Origin: Methylobacillus flagellatus_A
Lineage (GTDB): Bacteria; Pseudomonadota; Gammaproteobacteria; Burkholderiales; Methylophilaceae
Direction: 5' to 3' (one strand)
Length of the DNA: 64,000 nucleotides
Assembly: GCF_031344055.1 (NCBI RefSeq)
Contig: NZ_JADBEN010000003.1
Shown here piece after piece: positions 24,576-33,641 of this stretch. Made by a program: the position numbers and the translations under genes. Position 1 is the first letter of the stretch; each line of letters begins with the position of its first letter. The notes beneath the pieces were generated by a model. That model did not search any database. It was not told the DNA's origin and saw nothing but the letters and a program-made list of their open reading frames with translations.

Positions 24576-25924
24576 TACTTGCTTGCAATACCCAGTTTGT
24601 GTTCCAGGTAGTGGATGCTGGTGCCGCCCTGGTGGAATGCCGCGTCTGCGAGCAATTCCTTGTGCAGGGCCACATTGGTCTTGATGCCTTCGATCACCAT
24701 TTCCGACAGGGCGATCTGCATGCGGGCAATCGCTTGCTCGCGCGTATCGCCGTAGGCGATCAGCTTGCCGATCATGGAGTCGTAGTTCGGCGGCACCATG
24801 TAGCCTTGATAGGCGTGGGTGTCGACGCGGATGCCTGGGCCGCCAGGCATGTGGAAGGTCGTGATGCGGCCTGGAGACGGCACGAAGTTGAAAGGGTCTT
24901 CCGCATTGATGCGGCACTCGATCGAATGGCCAGCCAGCTTGATGTCTTTTTGCTTGAAGCCGAGCTTTTCATTGGCTGCGATCAGTATCTGTTGCTTGAC
25001 GATGTCGATGCCGGTGACCATTTCCGTCACGGGATGCTCCACCTGCACGCGCGTGTTCATCTCGATAAAGTAGAACTCGCCGTTTTCATACAGGAACTCG
25101 AACGTGCCTGCGCCGCGATAGTTGATGCGCTTGCAGGCCTCGGCACAGGCGGTGCCGATCTTGTCACGCAATTGCGGCGTAATGCCGAAGGCAGGGGCTT
25201 CTTCCAGCACCTTCTGATGGCGGCGCTGCATGGAGCAATCGCGTTCGCCCAGGTAAACGGCATTGCCGTGCTGGTCGGCCAATACCTGGATCTCGATATG
25301 GCGCGGCTGCTCGAGGAATTTCTCCATGTAGACCATGGGGTTGCCGAAGGCGGCCTGCGCTTCCGCCTTGGTCATGCTGACCGCATTGAGCAGCGCTGCC
25401 TCGGTGTGCACGACGCGCATGCCGCGACCGCCGCCGCCGCCGGCAGCCTTGATGATGACGGGGTAGCCGATATCCCTGGCAATGCGCAAGGTTTCATCGC
25501 TGTCGTCGCTCAACGCGCCGTCGGAGCCAGGTACGCAAGGCACGCCGGCGGCCTTCATGGTGTCCTTGGCGCTGACCTTGTCGCCCATGAGGCGGATGGT
25601 TTCGGCGCGTGGGCCGATGAAGGTGAAGCCGCTTTGCTCGACGCGCTCTGCGAAGTCGGCATTCTCTGACAGGAAGCCATAGCCGGGATGGATGGCTTCC
25701 GCATCGGTGACTTCGGCCGCGCTGATGACGGCGGGGATGTTCAGGTAGCTTTGGCCGGAAGGGGCCGGGCCGATACATACGGATTCATCGGCAAGCTTGA
25801 CGTACTTGGCTTCGCGGTCAGCCTCGGAATGGACGGCGACCGTCTTGATGCCCAGCTCGCGGCATGCCCGCTGGATGCGCAAGGCAATCTCGCCGCGGTT
25901 GGCAATAAGGACTTTATCGAACAT
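24575..25924 (-). CDS. accC: Acetyl-CoA carboxylase, biotin carboxylase subunit
   Basis: 449 aa; carboxylates the biotin on AccB using ATP and bicarbonate, the first half of the committed step in fatty-acid synthesis. It starts with the family N-terminus MFDKVLIANRGEIALRIQRA. The glycine-rich ATP-grasp loop KAAGGGGGRGMR and the catalytic EMNTRVQVEHPVTEM segment are present. ATG 25924 has AGGAA upstream, preferred over the start 18 nt earlier. It lies 10 nt after accB in the usual accBC operon. Confidence 0.97.
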   Translation of the reverse strand: MFDKVLIANRGEIALRIQRACRELGIKTVAVHSEADREAKYVKLADESVCIGPAPSGQSYLNIPAVISAAEVTDAEAIHPGYGFLSENADFAERVEQSGFTFIGPRAETIRLMGDKVSAKDTMKAAGVPCVPGSDGALSDDSDETLRIARDIGYPVIIKAAGGGGGRGMRVVHTEAALLNAVSMTKAEAQAAFGNPMVYMEKFLEQPRHIEIQVLADQHGNAVYLGERDCSMQRRHQKVLEEAPAFGITPQLRDKIGTACAEACKRINYRGAGTFEFLYENGEFYFIEMNTRVQVEHPVTEMVTGIDIVKQQILIAANEKLGFKQKDIKLAGHSIECRINAEDPFNFVPSPGRITTFHMPGGPGIRVDTHAYQGYMVPPNYDSMIGKLIAYGDTREQAIARMQIALSEMVIEGIKTNVALHKELLADAAFHQGGTSIHYLEHKLGIASK

Positions 25925-25934
25925 GGGTTGATTC

Positions 25935-26390
25935 CTAGCCAATGATGAACAGCGGTTCGCCGTATTCCACGGGCTGGCCGTTCTCGACCAGGATCGCCTT
26001 GATCACGCCGGTCTTGTCGGCCTCGATCTCGTTCAGCAGCTTCATGGCCTCGATAATGCAGAGCGTATCGCCTGCGCTGACATTGCTGCCGACATCGACA
26101 AACGACTTGGCGTCAGGGGAAGGCGCGCGGTAGAAAGTGCCCACCATGGGAGACTTGACGACATGGCCCTCGATGGCCGGCGCAGCGCTGGCCTCCGCGA
26201 TGGGCGCTGCTGGTGCTGCCTGCGGTGCGGCAGGGGCTGCGATATAAGGCTGGGCAAATTGGACCGGCGCCTGGCTGCTGGGCAGGTGGCGCGAAATGCG
26301 TACCTTTTCCTCGCCTTCGGTGAGTTCCAGCTCGGAGATGCCGGACTCTTCGACCAGGTCGATCAGTTTCTTCAGTTTGCGTAAATCCAT
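25935..26390 (-). CDS. accB: Acetyl-CoA carboxylase, biotin carboxyl carrier protein
   Basis: 151 aa. An N-terminal helical interaction segment (MDLRKLKKLIDLVEESGISE), an Ala/Pro-rich flexible linker (about 45-75) and the biotinyl domain with the acceptor Lys117 in EAMKLLNEIEAD. This protein shuttles carboxyl groups between AccC and the AccAD transferase. It begins a tight accB-accC-prma run, 31 nt downstream of aroQ. Confidence 0.97.
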   Translation of the reverse strand: MDLRKLKKLIDLVEESGISELELTEGEEKVRISRHLPSSQAPVQFAQPYIAAPAAPQAAPAAPIAEASAAPAIEGHVVKSPMVGTFYRAPSPDAKSFVDVGSNVSAGDTLCIIEAMKLLNEIEADKTGVIKAILVENGQPVEYGEPLFIIG

Positions 26391-26421
26391 GGTTAACCTC
26401 TAGATGTATATGGGGTGCCGA

Positions 26422-26880
26422 TCAGGCACGAGTAATGTGGTTGATGGCGTAGTCCAGCGCCAGTGAATATCCATGCGCGCCCAGGCCGCTGATCACGCCG
26501 ACCGCCAGGTCGGAGAAATACGAGTGGTGCCGGAAGGATTCGCGCGCGTAGATATTGGAAAGATGGACTTCAATAAACGGGATTTTCACCGCGGACAATG
26601 CATCGCGCAAAGCCACGGAAGTGTGGGTGAAGGCTGCAGGGTTGATGATGATGAAATCCGCCGGCGCATGCGCCAGTGCATGGATTTTTTCTATCAATGC
26701 CGCTTCATGGTTGCTCTGGAAGGTGTCAATGGCAATGCCCGCATTGTTTGCATGCTGCTCGAGCTGGCGATTGATGCTTTCCAATGTGTCCGAGCCGTAA
26801 TGGTTGGGTTCACGCAATCCCAGCAGGTTCAGATTGGGTCCGTGCAATACCAGTACGGTTTTGGAGGATGGTTGGGCCAT
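26422..26880 (-). CDS. aroQ: 3-dehydroquinate dehydratase, type II
   Basis: About 152 aa; third step of the shikimate pathway, converting 3-dehydroquinate to 3-dehydroshikimate. Type II hallmarks are present: VLHGPNLNLLGLREPNHYG (with the catalytic Tyr), NPAAFTHTSVALRDAL and EVHLSNIYARE (catalytic His in the HLSN region). I use ATG 26880; an upstream TTG at 26904 is possible. The aroQ-accB-accC order is common in proteobacteria. Confidence 0.95.
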   Translation of the reverse strand: MAQPSSKTVLVLHGPNLNLLGLREPNHYGSDTLESINRQLEQHANNAGIAIDTFQSNHEAALIEKIHALAHAPADFIIINPAAFTHTSVALRDALSAVKIPFIEVHLSNIYARESFRHHSYFSDLAVGVISGLGAHGYSLALDYAINHITRA

Positions 26881-27009
26881 GAATGGGGGCGGTTTGACCG
26901 CCAATGCAACTTTGATGGCTGCAAGTTTGCCGTAATTTGGGGTATTTTGTCTAGAGAATTGACGAAATTTAGCGAAATTGCTCGATATTGCTCAGTTAGG
27001 GAGAAAGGC

Positions 27010-27567
27010 TCAAGAATTGAACGCTGGCTGCAATGTCTCCAGCAAAAGTGCCTTGGTCACCCGGCCGAAATAACTTTTGAGGATTTTACCATCGGAACCG
27101 ATGATCACGGTATGTGGAACCACACTATTCAGGTTGCCGAGGGATGCGCTGAGCTTCATGCCTTCTTCCTCGGCTGACAATAAAGGATAGGGCATGGGCT
27201 TGCCTTGGGCGAAAGCCTGCATTTTCTCTACATTATCCAGGGAGATGCCGAGCACGACCAGTTTGCCAGCGTATTCCCGTGCCAGTTCCGCGAGCTCTGG
27301 CATTTCCTCGCGGCAGGGCGCGCACCAGGTCGCCCAGAAATTCACCACCAGCAATTGCCCTTGCCATTGCGACAGTGGCTGTTCGGTATCCTGAAGGTCG
27401 GATGCCTGGGCCGCAAAGAATGGCGCGGTGGAGGCAAACGTCTCGACAGGATGCGCGGTGCGGGGCTTGCTGGCGTATTGCTGGATCAGCAGGATGGCGG
27501 CTGCCAGCGCCAACGCCAGCACGAAAAAGCCGCGCTTGCTCAAGCCTTTGTTACTGGATGGTGTCAT
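27010..27567 (-). CDS. TlpA-like membrane-anchored thioredoxin-fold protein
   Basis: 185 aa. One N-terminal transmembrane anchor (FFVLALALAAAILLI) is followed by a periplasmic thioredoxin/AhpC-TSA domain with the redox motif NFWATWCAPCREEMPEL and the cis-Pro segment VVPHTVIIG. It probably acts as a periplasmic reductant (ResA/TlpA/CcmG type), perhaps for cytochrome c or cuproprotein maturation. The start lies inside the 3' end of dsbD (17-nt overlap), so it likely receives electrons from DsbD, whose gene precedes it. Confidence 0.92.
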   Translation of the reverse strand: MTPSSNKGLSKRGFFVLALALAAAILLIQQYASKPRTAHPVETFASTAPFFAAQASDLQDTEQPLSQWQGQLLVVNFWATWCAPCREEMPELAELAREYAGKLVVLGISLDNVEKMQAFAQGKPMPYPLLSAEEEGMKLSASLGNLNSVVPHTVIIGSDGKILKSYFGRVTKALLLETLQPAFNS

Positions 27568-29437
27568 GGACTGATTTTACCGCATTCAACGTGTCGAGGA
27601 ATGTATTGCTGTTTTGGTAGCCGATGACCCTGCGATGCATTATTTCCTGCCCCGCTTCATCAAAGAAGATGATGCCGGGCGGGCCGAACAGGCCGAAATG
27701 CTTGAGCAGCGCCTGGTCGTCAGCGTCATTGGCAGTGACATCGGCTTGTAGCAGGATGAATTCCTGCAAGTTGGCGCGCACTTCGGCATTGCTAAAGGTG
27801 AACTGTTCCATCTCCTTGCAGGCCGCGCACCAGTCGGCATAAAAATCCAGCATCGCCGGCTTGCCAGGGTTTTGTCGCAGCACCTGTTCCAGGTCGGCGA
27901 CGCGCTTGATGCGCTGGAACGGCAAGTTGGAGCTTGCTTGGCCCAGGGTCAGGCCTTCCAGCGGCCGCAATGGCGACTTGGCGCCCGAGGCGGCACCGAC
28001 CACCAAGGCGGCGCCCGCCAGCAGCATGAGCACGGCAACGCCTTTCCAGAAGCGGTGCCAAGCGGTGGCGCTATCGGGCAAGCGGTCCAGCGCCCGCATG
28101 AATACGGCTGGCACAATGAGCAGGCTTGCCCAGAGCAATAGTTGCAGGCTGGTTGGCAGCAACGGCGACACAGTCCAGACGGCGACAGCCAGCATGAATA
28201 CGCCAAATGCCTGGCGGATGGCCACCATCCACGGCCCAGCCTTGGGCAAGAAGGCCCCGGCTGAAGCGCCTACCAGCAGCAGCGGAATGCCCATGCCCAT
28301 GGACAAGGCGAACAGGGCGGTGGCGCCGAGCGCCACGTCCTGGGTTTGCCCGATGTAAATCAAGGCGCCCGCCAGCGGCGCGGCGACGCAGGGGCTGACG
28401 ATCAGCGCGGAAAGGACGCCCATTGCGAACACGCCGAGCAGATGCCCGCCCGGCAGGCGGTTGCTGGCATTCACCAGCCGGTTTTCGAGGGAATCGGGCA
28501 GTTTCAGTTCATAGAAGCCAAACATCGATAGCGCCAGCAAGACGAAGACCAGCCCACTTGCGCCCAGCACCCAGGCGTTCTGCAAGGCAGCGCTCAGCAA
28601 CTGGCCGGAAAGCCCGGCGGCCACGCCTGCTGCGGTGTAGCTCAATGCCATCCCCAATGTATACGCCAGGGAGAGCCAGAAGGCATGCAAGCGATGCTTG
28701 CGCTGGCTGCCGACGATAATGCCGGAAAGAATCGGGATCATCGGCAGTACGCAAGGCGTGAGCGAGAGCAGCAGGCCGAAGCCGAAGAACCCTGCGACGA
28801 TCAGCCAGAGCTTGCCGCTTGCGAGCAGGCTGGCGGCCCGGTCGTGCTCGGCTTGCGCGGGGGCGATGGAACCTGGGTTATCCCTCGTGGTCGCATGCAG
28901 GGAGCCTAGCGCTATGGTTTGATGCGTAGGCGGGTAGCACAGCCCTTTCTCGCTGCAGCCTTGATAGGTGGCTTTGAGCATGAGGTTTCCGCCAGGAGCG
29001 GTAGCCGGCGCCAGGCGCATGTCCGCGGTAAAGTCTTGATGGAACACCTCGGTACGGCCGAAAGTGGGGTCCTGTTTCCAGTCGCCTTGCGGCAGGTAGA
29101 GGTCGCTGACGGCATGCCCGGCAGGCTCCAGTTCGAACTTGATCCTGTCCTTGTAGAGGTAGTGTCCGGGAGCGATCTTGAATGCCGCCTGCAGGCGGTC
29201 TGCGTCAATTAATTCGACCTGGAGCTTGAAAGCTTGCTCGGGCGGCAGAATATTATCGGTATCGTTGCCGAGGAACGCGCTGCGACCCTGGTTCAGCCAC
29301 TCGCCCAATTGGCTGCTGGGCGCGGCCTGTACGGCACCGGCAAGCAACGCGGCGCAAAGCAGCAGGACCGATGCCAGTGTGGACGCTAGGCGTTGCTGTA
29401 ATGCAGAGTTCAATCCCGGGTTTCCTGGTGTAGCCAT
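27551..29437 (-). CDS. dsbD: Thiol:disulfide interchange protein DsbD
   Basis: About 628 aa, inner membrane, carrying electrons from cytoplasmic thioredoxin to periplasmic reductases. After a signal sequence comes the periplasmic alpha domain (YQGCSEKGLCYPP holding its two Cys). Next is the eight-helix beta domain (FFGFGLLLSLTPCVLPMIPI and VSPCVAAPLAGALIYIGQ), then the gamma thioredoxin domain (DFYADWCAACKEME). All three Cys pairs are present. The frame opens further upstream but overlaps cutA. I chose ATG 29437 (28-nt overlap); TTG 29415, overlapping the cutA stop by 4 nt, is also possible. Confidence 0.94.
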   Translation of the reverse strand: MATPGNPGLNSALQQRLASTLASVLLLCAALLAGAVQAAPSSQLGEWLNQGRSAFLGNDTDNILPPEQAFKLQVELIDADRLQAAFKIAPGHYLYKDRIKFELEPAGHAVSDLYLPQGDWKQDPTFGRTEVFHQDFTADMRLAPATAPGGNLMLKATYQGCSEKGLCYPPTHQTIALGSLHATTRDNPGSIAPAQAEHDRAASLLASGKLWLIVAGFFGFGLLLSLTPCVLPMIPILSGIIVGSQRKHRLHAFWLSLAYTLGMALSYTAAGVAAGLSGQLLSAALQNAWVLGASGLVFVLLALSMFGFYELKLPDSLENRLVNASNRLPGGHLLGVFAMGVLSALIVSPCVAAPLAGALIYIGQTQDVALGATALFALSMGMGIPLLLVGASAGAFLPKAGPWMVAIRQAFGVFMLAVAVWTVSPLLPTSLQLLLWASLLIVPAVFMRALDRLPDSATAWHRFWKGVAVLMLLAGAALVVGAASGAKSPLRPLEGLTLGQASSNLPFQRIKRVADLEQVLRQNPGKPAMLDFYADWCAACKEMEQFTFSNAEVRANLQEFILLQADVTANDADDQALLKHFGLFGPPGIIFFDEAGQEIMHRRVIGYQNSNTFLDTLNAVKSVHDTIQ

Positions 29438-29757
29438 GTAAGATAGTCGGGCAGTCCGCCCGTGACTGGGACATGGATGATCTCGGGAAGTTCGTAAGGG
29501 TGCAGTTCGCGGATGGCTTGCTCGAGCTCGGGATAGCGCAGGCTGGTGGTCTTGATGAGCAAAGGGATTTCCGTTGCGGTTTCCAGCTTGCCATGCCATT
29601 GGTAGAACGACTGGCATGGGGCCAGCAGGTTGACGCAGGCAGCCAGTTTTTTAGCGACTAGCTCGCGCGCGATATTTTCGGCACTGCCCTGGTCCGGCAT
29701 ATTGGTCAGGACCAGGACGGCGCTGCTGTTTTCTAATGATGGAGATTGAAGTTTCAT
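29410..29757 (-). CDS. cutA: Divalent-cation tolerance protein CutA
   Basis: A 115-aa trimeric protein of the CutA1 family, linked to copper tolerance. Family features: VLTNMPDQGSAENIARELV, KLAACVNLLAPCQSFYQWHG with the conserved Cys, and the C-terminal HPYELPEIIHVPVTGGLPDYLTW. cutA next to dsbD is the classical E. coli arrangement. The start codon overlaps that of the divergent fxsA gene. Confidence 0.95.
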   Translation of the reverse strand: MKLQSPSLENSSAVLVLTNMPDQGSAENIARELVAKKLAACVNLLAPCQSFYQWHGKLETATEIPLLIKTTSLRYPELEQAIRELHPYELPEIIHVPVTGGLPDYLTWLHQETRD

Positions 29758-30208
29758 GCGTTTTCTTTTCCTCTTGCTGATTTTACTCGCTTTCCCTATC
29801 GCTGAGGTATGGGTGCTGGTGGAGTTGGCTGCAAGATACGGCTGGCTGGTGCTGGCTTATTTGATCGTGGTGGGCATCCTCGGTTGGCGCCTGATCCAGG
29901 ATGAAAAACTCACGATGATGGGCCGCATGGCGCAAACCCTGCAGGCCGGCGGCACCCCTTTGCGCGCCGTATTCGGCAGCGCCAAGAACGTGCTTGCGGG
30001 GATGTTGCTCATCGTGCCGGGCGTGATCAGCGACGCGATTGCCGTCGTCCTGCTTCTGCTGCCCGGCGGTGCCAAATTACAGCAAGCCGCCAACGACGAT
30101 GACGTCGTTTCACGTGAAACCAGTTATCAGGAGCCTCGCCAGGAAGCTGGCAGGCAACGGCAATCCAATGGCGACGTGATCGAAGGGGAGTACCGGCGGG
30201 AGGAATAG
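29756..30208 (+). CDS. fxsA: FxsA-family inner-membrane protein
   Basis: 150 aa. The FxsA domain with three hydrophobic segments is clear: FLFLLLILLAFPIAEVWVLV, YGWLVLAYLIVVGILGWRLI and NVLAGMLLIVPGVISDAIAV. A charged C-terminal tail follows (QEPRQEAGRQRQ). E. coli FxsA modulates exclusion of phage T7 by the F plasmid when overexpressed; the normal role is unknown. Its ATG shares bases with the cutA ATG on the other strand (CATG), so both 5' untranslated regions must lie within the opposing gene. Confidence 0.9.
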   Translation: MRFLFLLLILLAFPIAEVWVLVELAARYGWLVLAYLIVVGILGWRLIQDEKLTMMGRMAQTLQAGGTPLRAVFGSAKNVLAGMLLIVPGVISDAIAVVLLLLPGGAKLQQAANDDDVVSRETSYQEPRQEAGRQRQSNGDVIEGEYRREE

Positions 30209-30275
30209 CCTATGCTAGACTTGCAAACTTTTTCCGGCCTATTGTGAGGCCGGTGCATAAGGTCGGGATTTCTCC

Positions 30276-31304
30276 ATGTCTTTCCAAGTCATTATCAAGC
30301 CCAGTGATCGCAGATTCAATGTAGAAGATGGCGATACGGTGCTGGATGCCGCGATCGACGCGGGCGTCAACCTGCCTTACGGCTGCCGCAACGGCACTTG
30401 CGGCGCCTGCAAGGGGCAGGTGCTGGCAGGCGATGTCAATTACGGCGAGTATTTCGACAGCGCGTTGAGCGAAGACGAGAAGAAAACCGGCAAGGCGCTG
30501 TTCTGCTGCGCCCAACCCTTGTCCGACCTGGTGATCGAATGCCGCGAGGTGGCCGGGGAAGGCATTCCGCCTCGCATCATGCCCGTTCGCGTGGAGAAGC
30601 TCGAGAAGTTTTCCCACGATGTCATGGGCATGACGCTCAAATTGCCGAGCAATGAGCGCATGCAATTCATGGCGGGCCAGTATATCGAATTCCTGCTCAA
30701 GGACGGCAGGCGCCGCGCGTTCTCGCTTGCCAATGCGCCCCATAGCGACCGTTTCCTCGAACTGCACATGCGCCTGGTGCCCGGCGGGCAGTTCACCCAG
30801 TATGTATTCAATGAAATGCAGGAAAAAACCATCCTGCGCATCGAGGGGCCGTTCGGGACATTCTTCCTGCGCGAGGATAGCACGCGTCCGGTCATCCTGG
30901 TGGCGGGCGGTACAGGGTTCGCGCCGGTAAAGGGCATCGTCGAGCACGCCTTGCAGTTGGGCATGAAGCGCCCCATGACCCTCTATTGGGGCGCCAGGAC
31001 CCGGGAAGACCTTTACCTTCATGCCTTGCCGCGGCGCTGGCAGGAAGACAACCCCTTGTTCCGCTATATCCCGGTGCTGTCCGACCCGGCGCCAGAAGAT
31101 GCCTGGCAAGGCCGCACGGGGTTGGTACACCAGGCAGTGCTGGAGGACCATCCTGACATGCAGGCTTACCAGGTATATTGCTGCGGCGCCCCGCAAATGG
31201 TGGAGGCGGCTCACCGGGATTTTCAGGGCCATGGCTTGCCTGAGCAGGAATTTTTCTCTGACGCCTTCACCTTTGCCAACCCTGCGGCAAAGGCTGCTAT
31301 CTAG
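30276..31304 (+). CDS. NAD(P)H-flavin oxidoreductase with N-terminal 2Fe-2S ferredoxin domain
   Basis: 342 aa. A plant-type ferredoxin domain (CRNGTCGACKGQ plus the fourth Cys in ALFCCAQP) precedes an FAD-binding barrel (RRAFSLANAP) and an NAD(P)-binding domain (ILVAGGTGFAPVKGIVEHAL; C-terminal YCCGAPQMVEAA). The order matches the family annotated as CDP-6-deoxy-delta-3,4-glucoseen reductase (AscD-like). In betaproteobacteria it is usually a housekeeping electron-transfer protein of undefined partner, since no deoxysugar genes are nearby. That is true here, so the sugar-specific name should not be taken literally. Confidence 0.9.
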   Translation: MSFQVIIKPSDRRFNVEDGDTVLDAAIDAGVNLPYGCRNGTCGACKGQVLAGDVNYGEYFDSALSEDEKKTGKALFCCAQPLSDLVIECREVAGEGIPPRIMPVRVEKLEKFSHDVMGMTLKLPSNERMQFMAGQYIEFLLKDGRRRAFSLANAPHSDRFLELHMRLVPGGQFTQYVFNEMQEKTILRIEGPFGTFFLREDSTRPVILVAGGTGFAPVKGIVEHALQLGMKRPMTLYWGARTREDLYLHALPRRWQEDNPLFRYIPVLSDPAPEDAWQGRTGLVHQAVLEDHPDMQAYQVYCCGAPQMVEAAHRDFQGHGLPEQEFFSDAFTFANPAAKAAI

Positions 31305-31367
31305 ACCAATAGTAAGAAACGGCTGCTTCAGGAAAGTTGGATTTTCCCTTAGCAGCTTTTGTCGGTT

Positions 31368-32549
31368 TTATTTTTCCTCGCGGCAGAACTGTACGCTCAG
31401 GCGGTAGTGGTAGTTGGCCGCATCGCTTTCGCCGCGGCTTTCCAGCAAGCGCGCCAAGGCGAGGTGCGCTTCGGCGGAGGGCTGCACGCTGATACTGGCC
31501 TCGAGGTAGCTTTGCGCCTTGCCCCACAGGCTCAGGCGTATGCACATCTTGCCCAGTGAAAGCAGCAGCCTTGCATCCTGCTCGTGGCTGAGCAGCCAGT
31601 GCTCCGCCTGTTGCAGCTGCTTATGCGGATTGGTGCTGGCACAGTCGCCGAGCTTGCCGGCAAGCTCGCTGTCCCAGCTTTTGGTCAGGCTCATTTCGAT
31701 GATTTCCTGCGCCTGGTTGCCTGCGTTCAGCGCGATCAAGGCTTCGGCCGCCATTGTGGCGATACGCGTATTGAGCTTGTCGTCCTCCGGCACTTTTTTC
31801 CAGTAGGCCATGAGGGCATTCAAGTCCTTGCCGTGACGTTCGATCAGGTGCTGATGCGCCTGGTGGCGGATCTCCCTGGCCTGCCAGCTTTCCATGCCAT
31901 CGTGCTTTTCCAGCTGGTGCAGCAGGGTCAACACTTGTTCCCAATTGTTGAGGCGCAGCTGCACCTTCAATTCAAGCCGCATGGCGGGAACAAATTTAGC
32001 CTCTATCCTTTCGATTTTATGCAGTACGTCCAGCGCCTGGCTATAGAGGCGGTCATCGAGCAGAAGCTCGGCTTGCAATAGTAGTCTGGCCACCGCGGCA
32101 TCGGGAGCCAGGCGTTCGGCTTCGGCCAGGTAGTAGTCGCGCTGGCCTTTCTGCTTGAGCTTGTGCGAGGCGCGGGCAGCCAGCAGCGCTGTCAGGCTGG
32201 GGTCTTCACCGTAATCGAGCGCCTTGGAGGCCGCTTTCTGGGCAAGCTGGTAGCGGCCCTGGCTCATGGCGTGCAAGGCCTCGAGCAAGGCGGCATGGCC
32301 AAGCCGGACGCGGCGGTTTTCCTTGTAGGCGCGGACGTTGGCTGGCAGGTCGCGTGCGTAATGGATGAAGCGCAGCAGCAGGTGCAGCGAGGCGAACGCC
32401 ATCACGACCAGGATGAGCAGCAGGTTGAGCGATAACTCCAGCCGGTAGGGCGGGCGCACGATGAGCACATAGCCTGCGTTATTGCCCGCCAGCAGCGATA
32501 CGCCGATGGCGAGTGCGAGTATCAGCAGAATCCAGATCAGTACGCGCAC
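31368..32549 (-). CDS. hemY: HemY-like TPR membrane protein
   Basis: 393 aa. Two N-terminal transmembrane helices (LIWILLILALAIGVSLLAG; LNLLLILVVMAFASLHLLL) are followed by TPR repeats (LARLLESRGESDAANYHYRL at the C-terminus). This is the proteobacterial HemY of the hemCDXY operon, not the Bacillus protoporphyrinogen oxidase. Its molecular role is not settled. The GTG start directly follows the hemX stop codon, with GGAACGGGG as ribosome binding site. Confidence 0.92.
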   Translation of the reverse strand: MRVLIWILLILALAIGVSLLAGNNAGYVLIVRPPYRLELSLNLLLILVVMAFASLHLLLRFIHYARDLPANVRAYKENRRVRLGHAALLEALHAMSQGRYQLAQKAASKALDYGEDPSLTALLAARASHKLKQKGQRDYYLAEAERLAPDAAVARLLLQAELLLDDRLYSQALDVLHKIERIEAKFVPAMRLELKVQLRLNNWEQVLTLLHQLEKHDGMESWQAREIRHQAHQHLIERHGKDLNALMAYWKKVPEDDKLNTRIATMAAEALIALNAGNQAQEIIEMSLTKSWDSELAGKLGDCASTNPHKQLQQAEHWLLSHEQDARLLLSLGKMCIRLSLWGKAQSYLEASISVQPSAEAHLALARLLESRGESDAANYHYRLSVQFCREEK

Positions 32550-33641
32550 TTATTGACCCCGTTCCAGGTTGACGCGGTCGGTGGCACGCTCGGAATTGTT
32601 GGCGCGCTCCAGCGTCAGTTTGTACTTGCTGGCCAGGCCCAGCGTTTCGGAGATGTCCGGCAACTGGATGACGATGCTGCTGGCCGACAGCTGTTTCAGC
32701 GTATCCAATGCTGCAATGGTGCTTTGCTCGCGCAGGTCGAAATAATTCTGGATCCAGTGCTCTGCCTGGTGCAGGTCGGCGCGGTAAGCGCTTTCGTCAT
32801 GCTGCAGCAGGGCTGTCCTCGCGGTGAGCAGGTGCAGCTTGAGGTTCTCGCGCAGGAAGAAGGTCTGGTCGGGTGCCAGCAACGGCGGCTCCGGCCGGTC
32901 AACGCGCTCCAGGCGGATCATGTGCTTGAGGTCGTCCCAGATCTCGCGCAATAGCCTGCGGAACTGGTTTTCTTCAGCCATGGTGGCCTCAGGGGTAGCG
33001 GTTTTCGGGTGGCGCTCGCTCACCAGCGGGAGATTGCCTATGCTCTCCATGAGGTTTTCCAGCTTGAGGCTGATGCCGATGGTGTCGATCTGCGGCAATT
33101 CCTGCAGGCGCTGAATATCCTTGGCGATGGCCTTGCGCAACTGGACGGCAGGCACGCTATCCATCTGCTGCAGGCGCGAATCCGCAGTCTGAAGTGCCAG
33201 CAACGCAGGCTTGATGTTGCCTGCAAGCTGCAATTGCTGGTTGGCGATCACCAATAATTGCTCGACTTCGGCAATCACGCGTTCGTCGTGATTATTGACC
33301 AGTTCCAGGTAGAGCGTTTGCAGGGCTTCCTGCTGGTCGCGCGATTCTGCGAGCTGCTGTTCCAGGCGGATCAGGCGGCTGTTGGCCTCGGAGCTGCGTT
33401 CGTCGGCGTTCTTGGCCAATGCCAGGCTCTGCTGGTTGGTGGCATTGAACTGTTCGAGGCGCTGGGTCAGCGTCTGTTCAAGCGAATTGAAGCGATGGCG
33501 CGTGTTCAGCCACTGCCAGGAAATGAAGGCAATGGCGGCTACAGCCAGTATCAGGGCGAGCCAGGCTGTGAACGAAGGCTTGCCGGCCGTGTTGGCCGGT
33601 GCTGGAGATGTCTGGGTTTCAGGTGGTTGTTGTTCAGTCAT
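32550..33641 (-). CDS. hemX: HemX-like membrane protein
   Basis: 363 aa. One N-terminal transmembrane helix (FTAWLALILAVAAIAFISW) follows a Pro/Thr-rich cytoplasmic leader. A long coiled coil follows (LEQTLTQRLEQFNATNQQ, LEQQLAESRDQQEAL), then a helical periplasmic domain (LYLELVNNHDERVIAEVEQL). E. coli HemX was once called a uroporphyrinogen III methyltransferase but has no methyltransferase fold; the same is true here. It overlaps hemD by 8 nt. Confidence 0.92.
   Translation of the reverse strand: MTEQQPPETQTSPAPANTAGKPSFTAWLALILAVAAIAFISWQWLNTRHRFNSLEQTLTQRLEQFNATNQQSLALAKNADERSSEANSRLIRLEQQLAESRDQQEALQTLYLELVNNHDERVIAEVEQLLVIANQQLQLAGNIKPALLALQTADSRLQQMDSVPAVQLRKAIAKDIQRLQELPQIDTIGISLKLENLMESIGNLPLVSERHPKTATPEATMAEENQFRRLLREIWDDLKHMIRLERVDRPEPPLLAPDQTFFLRENLKLHLLTARTALLQHDESAYRADLHQAEHWIQNYFDLREQSTIAALDTLKQLSASSIVIQLPDISETLGLASKYKLTLERANNSERATDRVNLERGQ

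Noticed and set aside
24576..24917. 114-residue N-terminal extension of the prmA frame
   Set aside because: It overlaps accC entirely in another frame and is not part of the PrmA family; TAATG coupling fixes the start.
31320..31362. Terminator-like hairpin after the flavin reductase gene (GGCTGC...AGCAGC followed by TTTT)
   Set aside because: The stem is short with a large loop and mismatches; too weak to list as a terminator with confidence.
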